A DNA stretch of 64,000 bases from Penelope pileata. Its lineage: Eukaryota > Chordata > Aves > Galliformes > Cracidae. This document shows, piece after piece, positions 35,296 to 48,889 of this stretch; the stretch's first letter is position 1, and every line of letters starts with the position of its first letter. The position numbers and the translations under genes were made by a program. The notes under the pieces were generated by a model. That model was not told the DNA's origin. It searched no databases and saw only the letters and a list, made by a program, of their open reading frames with translations. The stretch is taken from the NCBI GenBank assembly GCA_013396635.1, contig WBMW01005742.1, positions 181 through 64,180 of the forward strand, in the 5' to 3' direction.

Positions 35296-38200
35296 TTTTC
35301 TTCTCCTTGTTTAATGTTCCAAATTTAAAATATTTTTTTTCTTTCCATAATCTATGTCTGTAAAAAAAAAAAAAAAAACTAAGCAGGAAGTAGAAGTGAC
35401 ATCAGTGCTTGAAGAGGTGCAATTTGAGCAAGTGAGTAAACATGTACTGACAGATAAACTCATGAAGTGCTTTTGTGAGAGATAGTTGTCTGGTTTTTTT
35501 TAAGAAACAAAGAAATTTAATATTGGAGACTATTTACATCGAGAGTTACAAATTAAAATAGAGACATAGAGAAAAAGGCAGCAGAAAATCTACAGGAATG
35601 CTCCTCTGAACAAACTCATTAGCCAGGAAAAATGACACAAATACAGTGTAATTAATTTTCTCCTCCTCTCCCCTGTGTTACGATCCTAGAACTTGGAAAA
35701 AATGCATAAAGGCAAGGGATCATGTAGGGATTTGTGTAGGTGAGATATAGTTCAGTGAGTCTAGAAAATTAGAGCTATTTTTTGACAAGTTTATCAATTG
35801 CTAAGTCCGATGTACTGTCAGGCAGCAGCTGACCTTAGTATAAATTTCTAAGGCTATGTAAGGTTTTAATTCTAAGAATATGAAGAGAAATGAAGCCTGG
35901 GGACTCCATTTGCACTAGGAAAAATATGACACTTTCCATCCCATTCCTGCCTATTTTTCTATACTTCCATCAGGTATGCTAATTTGTGTTAATTGTATAG
36001 GTTTTTTCCAGTTCATGGTATCACTCACTATGAAACTCCATGACAATCAAAAAGATAATCTTAACTTTATTAAGAATAATCCCTGCTACTCCTGCAGCTA
36101 ATATCAGTAGCCTTTTCCTATCAAACATGCCTTATCATGGTGAACTCATATGTTACAAGAAGATCCCCAGAAGCATCAAGTTCAGAGGGAAAAGTAAGAA
36201 GCATATTTGCAATATAAAATATAGTACTGAAATGGCATCAGAAGCAAATCCAAACCAAAAAGATTATTCGTAAACATGGTCCACTTTATCTAAAGAAATA
36301 GAATCGTCAAAGCTTTCCGGGTGACTGAATAATACACTCTAAGTTCACAACTTAGATAGAAACAAGAGGGCATAGAGGATTTGGTACCTTTTAATGCTTA
36401 TTGATTTACTTCTTTATTTTATATTTTAATGCTGTGTCCTGGAAACAGAATACATTTTCCTCACTTTCTGGTAGCTTTTCTGCCATGAAATGATAGTTGC
36501 AAGAAGACCTTTCAGTAAAGCTTTTAAGAAACCCATGCATGGCACATGTGCATCCTCTGTCTAAATGTTATCAACATGGTTGCCAGTATGACACCGAAAG
36601 ATAGTTTTATAATTCCTGTCTTCACTGCACAGATACAGGATACTGCTCTGTATCATTCTGTGTTTGATATCAAAATATTTGGACTCAGTTTGGCTTGTGG
36701 TAGAAACAAAAGAAATATTGGCCTGACTAGAGATGTCTTCTCCATTTTCCTAAAGTTTCACAGGCCTACCAGCGAGAATTGCACTTACAAAGATGACCCT
36801 TGATCAAAAGTCCAGATTTATAATCCTGCCCTGACATCTGTATCATGGCTGTACCACCTCATAGATATGCTTCATAGGCAGAGCACGCAGATTTGCTTAA
36901 TTTCTTCTTATTATTATATGCAAGTTCAACTCAAATTGTCAACTCCATAATTTCCTCAGCAGTTTCTATCTATTACTCACATAAGAAGTATTCTTACAGG
37001 CAATATGAATCCAGTTGTGTAACTGTTTCAATTCTATATAGTAAGAATGTGAGGACTACTAGAATATTATGTACAAGTAGATCATCAGGACTCCAATTCT
37101 TGAATACTGACTACTCATAGAGTCCCTTTACTAGAAATAATATAATCAAACTAGCAAAAGAGGAGGACAGTCAGAACGATCAAAACAATTAGGGAGCAAT
37201 CAAATAATGCTAGGAGGTGATATGTTCAAAAAAAGTAAAATGAGATATTTCTGTGTGTAATGATAATTATGCTACAGAAGTCTATGAACTTCGAAAGTTT
37301 ATTGGTATTTAAAAGCAATTGGAAAAATTCACAGAAGAAAAATCCATCAAGGACTACTTATTCCAAAGCCACCATCTCTGCATCAAGAAGGATGCTCACC
37401 TGGGGAGTTTCAAGTTACTTTCTTTCAGTATTCTGAGTATTTATGGAAGGTGAAAAATTCTCGGCATATCTGAAGGTACATATGTGGTTAGGAAGCAATA
37501 CTAAAACTGTTAAGTGGTCTTATTTATTTCACTCTTGCACTCTAGAGTGTACTTTCAGACCATATTCACCAAAGAAATTGTCTTTAAGCTATCAGCTGAA
37601 ATATAGGGTAGTGTCTAATTTCCTAAAGGACTGAGATGCTGTGCGTGCTTCTCAACTGGCTGAGCAAAAGTCTCTCAGTAAGAGATGAATTTCCAAGCAT
37701 CAGCAAGCCTTTCTGAACTGTACCACCTCCTAACCAATGTGCAAGTAGATTAATCCTGCTTCTAAGTTCCTCACAGGAGAAACAGTAAGTCACTCTACTT
37801 TTGTTTTGCAAAACGGTGGAGGGAAATTGCGTCTGTGCTATTTACTGCACATATTTATTATTACTGAATTCTTTTCTGTGGAAGGAAAGCAGAAGGCAGA
37901 GAATTTTGCAAGTGGCAAGATAAACATTGGTGTGTGTAGGAGAATGGAGAAAAATATACTGCTTTGAGTCATTTAGGTGGGAAAGTTGTCTGAGGGTCTG
38001 CTACCTTGGCATAAGTAATATGTTGCCACGATACTACTTCTTATGCTTTTTAAAATTTTTTGTGTGTTTTTTTTAATTGCATAGCACTAATAGAAATGGT
38101 TTCTAATTGTTGAAAAATTTCAAAATCTTTCAGAAAATGCTACCAGGTGCAACATAAAATTGAAATCATTTCATTTAGGAGTAGAAAAGCTCTCCTTTAC

Positions 38201-39457
38201 TTTTTTTTCTTCCACATCTCTCTGTATTTTTTTTAATTTCCTTTCAATTAAAATTGTTTAAGTAGCAAAACCTTCCTTGCAAATATTTATACAAACTAGG
38301 TGGCCTTTAATGTCATCAGTTATTTTTTCTCATCTATAATTAATGACACCTAAGTCTTGTTTCAAATGATGTTCATAGAAAATGAGTTTTCAGTGAACAG
38401 TACTTTTAACTTTTTTCAAGAAACAAGGTTAATTGCTTAAATTATATTTCAGCAGGAAAATTGTATGCAAATAATTTCACCCAGTCAGCTAATAGATACT
38501 ACGACTAAGATAACCAGTGACTACTTTAGTAGTATGTTTGCAGCAAGCAACAGAATGCGTTTTGCCTGCAATGAGTTTGCAGACAATTATTAGAATGAAT
38601 ATGTTCTTCAAAAGCGGTAAAGAAAGTTTGAATAGAAAAACCTGGTGAATGACATAATCTGTTCAATTGTAAATGAGAATATCAACTTAGAACAGTTCAA
38701 TCATCTTCTTGGTTGAATCTCAGTAACTTATTATACCATCATTTTTGCAAATAAGTTATTGCACTGTCTTTCACATAGAAAAACTGACAATGATATTGTA
38801 AAGCTAGAAATAATTTTTAATGCTATCTAGCATTATTTGTGTCAGAATAGATGCTTTTCACAACGTGGTATTGAAAAAAATGTATAAATAATGGTTATAA
38901 AAACTTTAATCATGAAGACTACAAGTCAATAATTCTTCATAGTGGACCACCCAGCAGTGATTTTTCTAGAAAATCAAAGTTGAACATTTTGTCCTATTTT
39001 TTAAACGTTCTCAGACCTTTCGAAGTCAAGAGCCAAACTTTATCCATGAAGCTATGTCCTTTACTAAAATCTAATTTCAATCTTACATACAGGGGAAAAA
39101 ATGCTCGTACTGTTAAAACAAATACTAATTTGCAGTGTTGGTCATGCAGGGAGTGGAATCAGTGACTAAAAAGATTAATTTGTCAAAGCAGTATAACCAA
39201 ACCTATCCTCTTTTTCTTATTAAATTAAATATTAATAAAAATATTAATATTGGTAAGTTGAACAAATGTTAAAATGTAGAATAATGTTCTTTGAAAAAGT
39301 GTAGTAATAATATATAGTAAGAATTACAGACTGAGAACCTTAAGAAACTAAGTTGAACAAATGTTTCCACCTGGAAGACATGGTATAATTATCCCAGAGA
39401 GACAGAATAAACTCTCTGTAAATGCACATCATTTATGCATATATATACACACATAAG
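35296..39457. other. AT-rich non-coding stretch
   Basis: It contains an A-run at 35362-35378 and ordinary AT-rich DNA. Open frames (36040, 36546, 36893, 37443) have no motifs. No transposon was recognised. Confidence 0.45.
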
Positions 39458-39458
39458 A

Positions 39459-40006
39459 GGGCTGCTCTGAAAGTAATGCCTCCAGTTTTATTATGCTGGC
39501 CCACGATGTCAAAGGCAGATGTTGGTGGTATGGCAGCAGAGGCTGAATCCTCCTGCCAATGTTCCATTATGTTTTGTTTCCCCCCAACAGGTGGCAGCAG
39601 AGGGGCAGTCTGACAGAATGATACCGGACATGGAAGCATGGATGAAGCAAAGGTGCACCATTGAATTCCTCCACGCAGAAAAAGTTGCACCCACTCGCAT
39701 TCATTAATGCTTGCTGAATGCTTCTGGAGACCAAACAGTGAATGTGAGCACAGTGAGGGGTGGGTTATGCATTTCAGCAGTGGCAAAAGTGAAAAGGTCA
39801 CCTCCACTGGCGCAGATTTTTACAAGTGTGGCATGAAGAAGGCTCTTGTTCATTGCTGGTGAAAATGCATAGATAATGGTAGTAACTATGTTGAAAAGTA
39901 GTGTTTTATAGCTGAGAATTTCCTCTATCAAACAGTGTTACTGAGCTCTTTGTAGCTGTTGTAGTTTCCATGGAAATAAGTAGGATGCATTACTTTCGGA
40001 GCAACC
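39459..40006 (+). mobile_element. mariner deletion derivative, both ends present (copy B)
   Basis: About 548 bp with terminal inverted repeats GCTGCTCTGAAAGTAATGCC on the left and the complement of GCTCCGAAAGTAATGC on the right. The plus strand carries the transposase N-terminal region (IEFLHAEKVAPTRIH near 39660, then a GDQTVNVST-like helix-turn-helix segment near 39735). It is fused to the C-terminal remnant without the catalytic core. Stops and frameshifts are present. A TA follows the right end; the left TA is degraded. The element is non-autonomous and inactive. Confidence 0.9.
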
Positions 40007-40663
40007 TACATACATGCATGTAAAGTATATTGAATATATTGTTGTACTATTCTTATAAATGGTAATGATATCAAAATAACCAGGAAGAATCAGGAAGGAG
40101 AAAGAAATCTGAAGTTTCATGTAATGAACAAAATAGCAACAGCTGAAAAATGTAGTGTCTGGGCCAAGGTAGTACACTTCAAATGCCAGGTATATGAATT
40201 TGCACCACCACCTTGTGTTCAACTTTCCTTTGCAAATATACTTTGAATGGATCTTTTCTAGAGAAATCCCGTGGCAAATGAGTATTCCATCACATGAAAA
40301 TTATCAGTAGTTATTTGCGCTGAAATGTAGATTTATGATTGGTACGATTAAGCCACTTGTTAATTTGAATAGTAGAAAGAATCCAGGATGGAGGGCCTGG
40401 GAGCCTCTAGGCTGAACTGCTTAAATGAGACAGGTTTGCCTGAAGAATCTTTTTTTTTTTTGTTACAAAGGAAGCTAACAATAACCCCTGCATTTTTGTT
40501 GCATAATACTTTTAATTAAGATTTTTTTAAATGCTTTTGCCCTTCTGCTTGAAGGACACTTGTGCGATCCAGAAAGGAAGTGTCTTATAGCAATATTTTT
40601 TCCTTTTAATATAAAATGCAATCTCACAAAATATAATATTATGATAATCACCATTTGTGTTTC
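40007..40663. other. Short unique stretch between mariner and LTR
   Basis: AT-rich with a T-run at 40450-40461. No feature was recognised. Confidence 0.45.
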
Positions 40664-40668
40664 ACCAC

Positions 40669-41184
40669 TGTTGTGATTTGACATAGCAGCTAAGTCCCAC
40701 ACAGTTGTTCACTCACCCTCCCCCCTCCCAAGTGGGATGGAGGAGAGAATTAAGGAATAAATACAGTAGAACTCGTGGGCTGAGATAAAAGCTATTTACT
40801 AAGACAACAGAGAGAATAAAAGAAATACCAGTATATACATACAAATATGAAACAATAGATGATACACAAAGCAAGGGACCAATGACCGAGAGCCAACCAG
40901 CCAGCAGCCCCTCCCTCCGAGCAAGAGACTCCCCTTCCATAAAAATCACGATGTTATATGGTATGAAATGGCTCTTTGGGCAGTTTGGCTCAGCTTCCCT
41001 GATCCTGTCCCCTCCCAGTTCCCAGCTCCTTATGATCCCCTGACTGCTTCACTGAGGAACTGAATGTATCCTTGGCTCTGTTCAACACTGCCAAGTGTTA
41101 CCAGTTTTATTTTTCTTCTGGGACCAAAACATAGCTTCATATCATACACTATGAGAGAAGTGACTTCTGTTAGAAACTAAGGCA
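40669..41184 (-). mobile_element. Solo ERV LTR with 5-bp target repeats
   Basis: A 516-bp LTR. On the minus strand it begins TGCCTTAGTTTCTAAC and ends CAAATCACAACA, with the conserved TTTTATCTCAGCCCACGAG segment in its 3' half. It is flanked by perfect direct repeats ACCAC (40664-40668 and 41185-41189). No internal retroviral sequence remains, so it is a solo LTR left by recombination. It is the same family as the LTR at 34.3-34.8 kb and related to that at 25.6 kb. The 5-bp duplication fits ERVL-like elements, but the class is inference. Confidence 0.88.
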
Positions 41185-41189
41185 ACCAC

Positions 41190-42630
41190 TTGCTTGTCTT
41201 TTGAAAAGTGTTGCAGACATTGCAGGAATCCTGGCACGCTAAGGCCCAGTTCACCTCATCATCACAGTAGTAGTACCAGAAGTTACCCACACAGTTGTAG
41301 TACAGTGAGAGGAAGAATAACAACTAGAATTGACTTTGATTACATGACTATATACAGCTTTTCCCCAGAGATTTTAGCTTCCATCTGTTCACAGAAGAAA
41401 CACAAAAGAAAATATGAAGACCTATGTCCTTGTCCCATGGACTATCACAACAAAAGAATGGTGTTTTATTACAAATGCATTCATAGCACAGATTTAACAT
41501 TCCCCTATAATATTTGTATTAAATTTTATTAAAAGAATTATAAATTGAATTGTACAAGATATTTTAAAGAAAAAAATCCAGTTGGTCAGGGAGAAATTCC
41601 TTGTTGCCTGCCATAATGCAAAATCTCATTTGTTTATGATTTGTATTTACTATTACTGCATGGTGCACATTGTGTTTTGATTAAAAGAACCTGAGTCATT
41701 GTCTTCTAGACCTAGACGATTGTCTTTGTGCACCAGCATTAATGACTATAACTGTGTTGGTACTTCAAAAGGGAAGAAGTCTAGGATTGTTCCTAAGGCA
41801 CCTTCTCTCTTGTTCCTGTGTTCACTTTTTTCCTTGAAAAGAACAGCAGGGTCCCTTTGAACTTCTTTACTTTGGTGCTGATAACTAAAGTCAGTCCAAA
41901 GGCACATATTAAAAATGAATTGCCAGCACCCTTGCCACATGACTCTTGTATAAAGAAGAGTCAAAATACAGATCTGGTCCTAAATATTTTTTAAATTTAT
42001 AAAGAAACAGGACATTATATTTTCTAGAAAAGTTATCTCTCTTGAAGACAGACAAGTTCAATTCCAGATTTTCCACTGAATTTCTCAGGAGATTTCTTTG
42101 GTCCTGTGGATATTAGTTTCTTCATCTACATACAAGGGAAAGGATGTATACTGCCTTCGTATTTTTCTTAAATATTCTGACTGAAGACTGTTGCTGTTTT
42201 TTAAGGTAGAAACTGGCCAAATGGATTTCTAAATCGGTTGGCTTCTTACTCGTGAACAGCACTTGCGGAAGTGACTGCCTGATCAGTATGCTTCCTTCAA
42301 CATATTTTTTCCCAAGAACAGAAAAATGTCAAAACTCGTGCTTACAGTGAAACTAAAACATAACTGTTTTAGCTGTTTTTTTCTTTTTGCCTCTGTTATC
42401 AGAGGTCTGTTAGGATATGTTGGATTTATACATTTTTTTTGTAATGTACACCCCCTTCTTCTAAAGAATGTTGAAAATGTTGGGTTTCAAGGACATAGCA
42501 TATGCTCACACATGACTAATATTGGATCCTGAAACCTGTTTCTTTCTTAGAACATTGAATTTAGCCAATAGTTTTATGGGAGTGTATGGCAAACAAAAAT
42601 ACATATCTGGATAATTATTTAGCAATGAAT
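41190..42630. other. AT-rich non-coding stretch
   Basis: No gene was supported. A minus-strand frame at 41746-41964 with a fair acceptor but a poor donor was considered and not called. Confidence 0.4.
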
Positions 42631-42632
42631 CA

Positions 42633-42955
42633 GTATCTAAAGGGGGGCTAAAGAAGGGGACAGACTCTTTAGCAGGGTCTGTGGTGACTGGACATGGGGA
42701 AACGGCTTCAAATTAAAAGAGGGGAGATTTAAACTGGATATAAAGAAAATGTTTTTTACAATAAGAATGGTGAAGCACTAGAACAGGTTGCCCAGAGACG
42801 TGGTGGAAGCCCCATCCCTGACATTTGAGATCAGACTGGACCAGACTCCAAGCAACCTGATCTAGCTGTAGCTGTCCCTGTTCATTGAAGGGGAGTTGGA
42901 CTAGATGACCTTTAAAGGTCCTTTCCAACTCAAAGGATTCTATGATTCTCTATGT
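42633..42955 (+). mobile_element. CR1 3' end
   Basis: Plus-strand CR1: GGGGAAACGGCTTCAAATTA, a GGAGATTTAAACTGGATATA block, GGTTGCCCAGAGACGTGGTG, GGGGAGTTGGACTAGATGAC and the tail GGATTCTATGATTCTCTATG. It is a 5'-truncated copy of about 320 bp with moderate divergence. Confidence 0.9.
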
Positions 42956-45508
42956 CTTGCTAGAAAAGCACAAATAAAAAGATTTTCTCACTGAGCATGA
43001 CCAGATTATAACATTTTTCCATGGGCTAGGAATCCACCTTTCAAAAACATTATTTTTCTTGGAGGACTCATTATATGTTGCACTGAAAATGTTTCAGATT
43101 TTAGTATAGACACCTCTGAGGGATTCCCAGTAGCCAACATTCTGAGGGATTCCCAATAACCAGCATCACTGAAATGTTCTTAAAATTAGTTGGAAAAGGA
43201 TTGGATCTCAAATTTATTTTTCATTCCAAGTGTAAATATAATTTTTATTGTTTTCCGTTTGTTTCCTATCTTTATACAAATATCATAAAAGTAATTTTTA
43301 CTTGTTGCTGTAAGGGGGTGTCTATTCCTCTCTCAAATTTCCTAATATTGTGACTAAAAGTCAACTGAATAGAAAGTACTCCTGGCACTTCTAATTACAG
43401 GCTAATTTGAATGTCATTGAAGGGAAAGGGAATGGTAAATAGTGAATGACAGAACTGAACAAGAAAGGTAGACAACTGACCTTGATTACAACCTAGATTT
43501 GTCACTAAACATTACATAAATTCTTAGCAATTGTTGTTTCATAAATTATTTGTGACACAATAAATATTGAATTAGATCTCCCATGGTGCATTTAAAGCAA
43601 AATGAATATGCCGTTAAAGTAATAAGATGAAATGGTACTTACTGTGGCCCTAATAATCCCTCATGTAGCATTAATATGATAGTTTACATCTATACTAAAT
43701 TCACATAGACTCATGTATTTGTGTAAATTTCTGTTCACTTGTTTGGGATTTTGCTTGCCTTTTGAGACAGCATTAATACACCTGCTTGTAGATTTTGAGC
43801 CTTTATGACTTTCTCTTTAGTCTCTTTAGTCTTACCATATTATCCTCAAATGTTTATAGTATCACTCATGCTATTAATTTAATTATCTTTTTAATATCTG
43901 CTAGAAAATCAGTCAAAATCAGTAATGCATTTTTTACATAGCTTAAGAAATAATTTTATAATTAGTATTTTGCTACTATGTTGACTTGAATTACTAGAAA
44001 ACATGCTGGTCTTGATGTTGTTCCAACCTGACAAAGAAAGTTACAATGAAAACTTGATATCATTAGTTCAGTTCTGTTTCTTTCTAAGAATAAACAAATA
44101 TGTTAAGATGCATACTCCTACTCTGAGAATACATTTTTTTTACTCGTAAACAAGAGAATGCTTTTACTTGTGAAAATGAGATTTTTTTCCTTTTCATAGC
44201 TCTAAACTTCTTCCTTCTATAATCCTGACCTAAAAGACTCCTCTTTAGGCTTTCCAAGAATCCCTGCCATGATGGGCACTTCCCATACAGTTAAGCAGTA
44301 CTCTCTAATAAAATAAAAATTAAGAAAAAGGCTTAACTGTCAGTTTATCAGTAGAAAGCTTCCAGCAATATAGCAGAAGTAAAACACGAAGCAAACAAGC
44401 AAAAATGTTGCTTGCTCTTCAGGTGAAGTGTGTTGTGAAAGGGATTGTATGACAGGATTTCAGCATAACAGAAATCTGAGCTATTGCTTCTAAAATTGAA
44501 AAAAAAAATATCTGAACAGATTGTTCAACATAGGAATTGCTTCATCTAGGTTTTATTACAGTGCAGTACAACACTCCTAAAACATTCGCATATCTTCCTA
44601 AATTACTCTTTACTTCCCACAGTAAGCAATAGATGCCTTAACGTCTGAGAGTTATTCAAAGTGATTACACAGGTATCTTCTTTCAGAATGCATCAATAGA
44701 GAATGCTAAATATCATATCTCCTTTGAAGAAGCTCAACTTTTATTTGGAATTGCGCGTTATCTTTTTTCACAGCTAAATCTAAAATCTAATGACTGTTCT
44801 TTTTTATATGTTCAGATACAGTTCAGAATGCCCTGTAGACTCAGTTAGGGATTACTTGATGCACACATATTGAAATTTCTTAGTGCTAAGGTGGGCCTAG
44901 AATTTAAGTCTTCTATTTCCTAGGCAAATCTTCTAATCTCAAGATTGTTATAAAAAAATGAAGCATTGCAGGAGTGGCTGTCTGCAAGACAACTCCAGCT
45001 GCAACGTAATTTTACATCTTTTGAGATCAGTCTTCCAAATTTGCCTGGACACCTTGCAGCCTGGGGAACTATAAAGTATCTTACATATTACTTCCTGTGT
45101 TTCACCATTATCAGTGTTAGGCTGTGTTGGAACGTACTAGTCCTAGATAACTATTTGGGACTCATGTAATTTTAGGAATGACTTAGATTATAACCTACTT
45201 AAAACTCATAACTTTTCACAGAAACATCCTTAGCCAAGTGGCTTTTTCATTTAGCCAACTAATATTTTCAAGCCCTGTACAACAGATTTGCACAGATGAC
45301 GTATTTGGATATTGTCAGTTTTTCCACAGCATCAGCATTTAATAGAACTGTTTCATATAACATTATCCATTATTGGTAGTTTCTGTCATTCCTCACAAAA
45401 AATATATCAACTGTTCAGAGTGTTGCTCAGCAAGTCACCACTTCATAATTAGATACAGAAAGGTAATTACTCTAAATCTCATCTCTTCTAAAGTGAGTGA
45501 CGACTACG
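42956..45508. other. AT-rich non-coding stretch with a small tandem duplication
   Basis: A 26-bp unit starting TCTGAGGGATTCCCA is repeated at 43115-43140 and 43141-43166 with three differences. No gene was recognised in the remainder. Confidence 0.5.
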
Positions 45509-45510
45509 TA

Positions 45511-46057
45511 GGTAGCTTCAAAAGTAATGTCTCCTATTTACTTCCATGGAAACTACAACAGGTAGAAAGAGCACAACAACACTCTTTGACAGAGAACATT
45601 CTCAGCTACAGAACACTAGTTTTCAACATAGTCAGCACCATTACCTATGCATTTTTGCCAGTGGTGGACAAGGGCCTGCATGCCACACTTGTTAAAACCT
45701 GCACGGCTGTCCAGAACGTGGCTTATCTTTCATGTTGCTGTTGTCACTGCTGAAACACACCATCCACTGCCTCACTGTACTCACATCCACTCTTTGGTCT
45801 CCCTAAACGTTCAGCAAGCATCGATGAATGTCAATGGGTGCCATTTTTTCCACATGGAGGAATTTGGTTCCACACCTTTGCTTCATCAGCACTTTCACGT
45901 CAGACGCCATTTTGTCAGACTGCTGCCATATGTCACACAGCAACAGAATGTAACGGAATACTGGTGGGAAGGTTCAGTCCCTACTTCCATATCAGAAACA
46001 TCTGCCTCTGAAGTCATGAGCCAGCATTATGATGGGAGGCATTACTTGCAGAGCATC
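45511..46057 (-). mobile_element. mariner deletion derivative (copy C)
   Basis: About 547 bp on the minus strand. A TA (45509-45510) precedes the left end GGTAGCTTCAAAAGTAATG, and the right end is the diverged ATTACTTGCAGAGCA. Internal order mirrors copy B. The transposase C-terminal remnant is at the left, the helix-turn-helix remnant around 45760-45830, and the leader region at the right. The catalytic core is missing. All frames are disrupted. Confidence 0.88.
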
Positions 46058-48888
46058 TCATATTTTTTAAGGATTTTCAAGGACTTTCATGAAAAGTCCC
46101 TAGTACCATGGTGAATGTGGATTTTGGACACTACAGGAATGCCTGTCCCTACAGATCCACTCAGTTTGACCAGGAGAAACATGAAGAATTTTGTTCTTCT
46201 AGCTCTCTGTTATGGTCTATTCATCTGATGAACAATAAGCTTCTAAATGCATGCACAAGTACTGTACTTGTCTTGTTAAAAAATCTTGAGGGAAATAAAT
46301 CACACAGTTGTCAGAGATGGACAATTCTGATAAACTGTTGAAACTCTAATTTCTAATATTTTCTACATCACAATTATTTAATTCTACTGGGCTTTGTGGC
46401 CATATATTCTTTTAAAGTATTGTCTCTTTTAAGCCTTGATGAAGTTCATCTCAGTTAGAAGGTTTCAAGTTTGGCTAAGCTTCACTGATCTTGTACCTCT
46501 TCTGTGGAAATACCTTTGGTTTAATTCAGCCTTTAATCTCTTGGACATCTTCCAATGTGAGAGAACAGGTGTTAAAAAAAATTGCTCCATAAAATGAACA
46601 TTTTGTACCTGCTGATCAAAAACAAAAGAAAACAAAACAAAAAAAAAGGAAAAGAAAAGAAAAAAAGTATAGCTGATTATAGTTATCTTTTGGTCCTTTA
46701 TGGGAAACTTCTAGAAATTGTCATAGGCTTTTTCTTATAAAATCGCCAGATTTTGTGTTATACTTTGTTTTGCAATTCTTTTTTCAGACTGAAATTTCTG
46801 GTGTCCTTCCAAATTTTTCCCATCATTTTTCAATGATAATAAACTCAGAGTGTCTTCACTGAAGTTTAAAACACGGACTTGAACTTACTACCAAAATTTT
46901 GAGTATAAATGCCTATTTTGATGAAAATAGTTATAGTTTGATTCTCCTTACTCCCATAAAACACCCAAATGATGTTAGAATAATGTTTTCTTCGTCACAA
47001 CATTCAGATGGTGGAGACATGCTTTCCAATAATTTTATATCTTTTTCAGTCAGCATTTTAACCTTAGACCATTATTCAGTCTTCCCTTATGTAGTCCTGT
47101 TTTCTGCTTTCTTACATTTCTTTGAGGTTCTCATCTCTGCCTTTCTTCACTAAATACCTTCTTCCTAAGACAAAGAATGACAAAGCCTCCCTGTTCACTC
47201 TTACCTCCAAAGACTAGGAGGGATCACTGTCACTGTAAGACTGTCATTATGAATGACAGCATGAATCCTTCTGATTCAGCAGAAGTCAAATTTCAAGACC
47301 ATAGCAGTAGACTTAACTGCAAATTTACCTTTAACAGTGAGTTCCCCTCTCCAGAAGACTCTCTGACACAGCACATATGTCATATGAAGATGTAAATGTA
47401 AAGAGAGAACAAAATATGGTGGTTCATACAGTTGCCAGGAGCATGGCATGAGTTGAGTTGTTCGTTTTACTTACTGCTGTTCATTGGAAAGTGATTAAGC
47501 AGTAGACATAGCAGGTGTCATGTTGGCCAGTGGCAAATTTTGTACTCCAGCTGCATCGTTAAAGCAAACTAGAAATACTGAACTGATATTTTCTGTGTAA
47601 TCACACAAGCAGAAATATTCAGGCATTGAGTTACTCACTGCTGACTTGAACTGTATGGGCACAATTGGAATTATTTATTTTTCTACTGTTGTTCTGCAGC
47701 TGCCTGGTCTCAAAGATATGCTTTAAACTGTTGTTTGACAGGAAGGATTGTTTGACAGGATTGACTGTATTATTTTGAATTTTAATTCTGAGGAGTTGGA
47801 AATGCTAGAAATGGATTAGAAATAGCTGTTGAGGTTATTAACAAATGAGTAGGAGTAATTAACAAATGAGCAGCAGTACAAATTTCCTCTTCAACGTCAC
47901 ACAAAATCAGAACATATACCCACTGCTTTAGCAGCAAAAATTATTGTGCGATACAGAAAAAAATCAAAAACTTTCTCTCCCAAGTAAGGATGTCAGATCA
48001 GTTGTCACTTATGTAAATTTTGATATTTATAAGCTAGACTAGACCTTATTGAACCAAAGAGACTTTGACCTCCATTCATCATAGAACTGACAAGAATTTA
48101 CTGCTGGATTTCAGACATCAGCAGAAGGGTGAAAACGTCTCTCCTGGAGGTTTGACAGACTGTATCTGGCAGCACAAGGCCAGAGCTGTTCCCTGCTTTA
48201 TCAGTCCTCTGTACCCACTGAGAAGTGTTCTTCCCAATGAGAGCATATACTTATCATCTGAAGCCACAATGATGAACTACGATCCCTTAACTCATCTCAT
48301 CAGCGTAGGCAGAATAGCAATTGCAGCACCCATGGGACTTTCTTTTCCTTTTTCATTTAAGATCACTGTAAATTGGTGAAATGCAAAGAATAAACCAAAA
48401 CTGTGAAATATTCTATATACTGTGGGGGCAGTGGAGTTTCTACTGTATATTGATGAGGAGTGTTGGAGAATGCGTGTATGAGAAGAAAGAAATACATGTG
48501 CAAAAGCTTCAGAAGCAGCAAAGAAAAGCAGTTGTAAAGTGCGGATTTTGTCTTTAAAAGTCAAAACTGTAAGTAGGAAAATAATTTCTTGCTTTAACCC
48601 TTGTCTTCTAAAGAAAAGTTGTATAAAACCACTGCAGAAGGTATGAGTCCATCAATAAATTTTTTTGGAGCTGACAATCTATGAACCTCCCAGATTTTGT
48701 CTAGCAACTGAATTGAATGGGATAACTGAGAACTACAGATCGTTACAAATATACACGGAGAGATTGTAGTGTTTAAACCAAAATAGTCATCTTCTTACGG
48801 ATTATAAAGTGTGTAACATTTGTATGTGTTCTTTTCTTGAATATCTGCCTTAAAATATCCATATACCAATATCCATATGTCAATATCC
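46058..48888. other. AT-rich non-coding stretch
   Basis: An A-rich simple repeat occurs at 46618-46668. Open frames at 46899, 47177 and 48065 lack recognisable domains and clear splice context. A short direct repeat of ATTAACAAATGAG lies near 47835-47870. Confidence 0.45.
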
Positions 48889-48889
48889 C

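Noticed and set aside
41746..41964. Minus-strand 72-codon frame resembling an exon
   Set aside because: The donor after AGAGAAG is poor (GTGCCT), the outgoing phase does not fit, and no family is recognised.
45373..46114. Open frames of 126 and 155 codons on the plus strand
   Set aside because: They lie largely in the antisense of mariner copy C, so they are shadows of the transposon.
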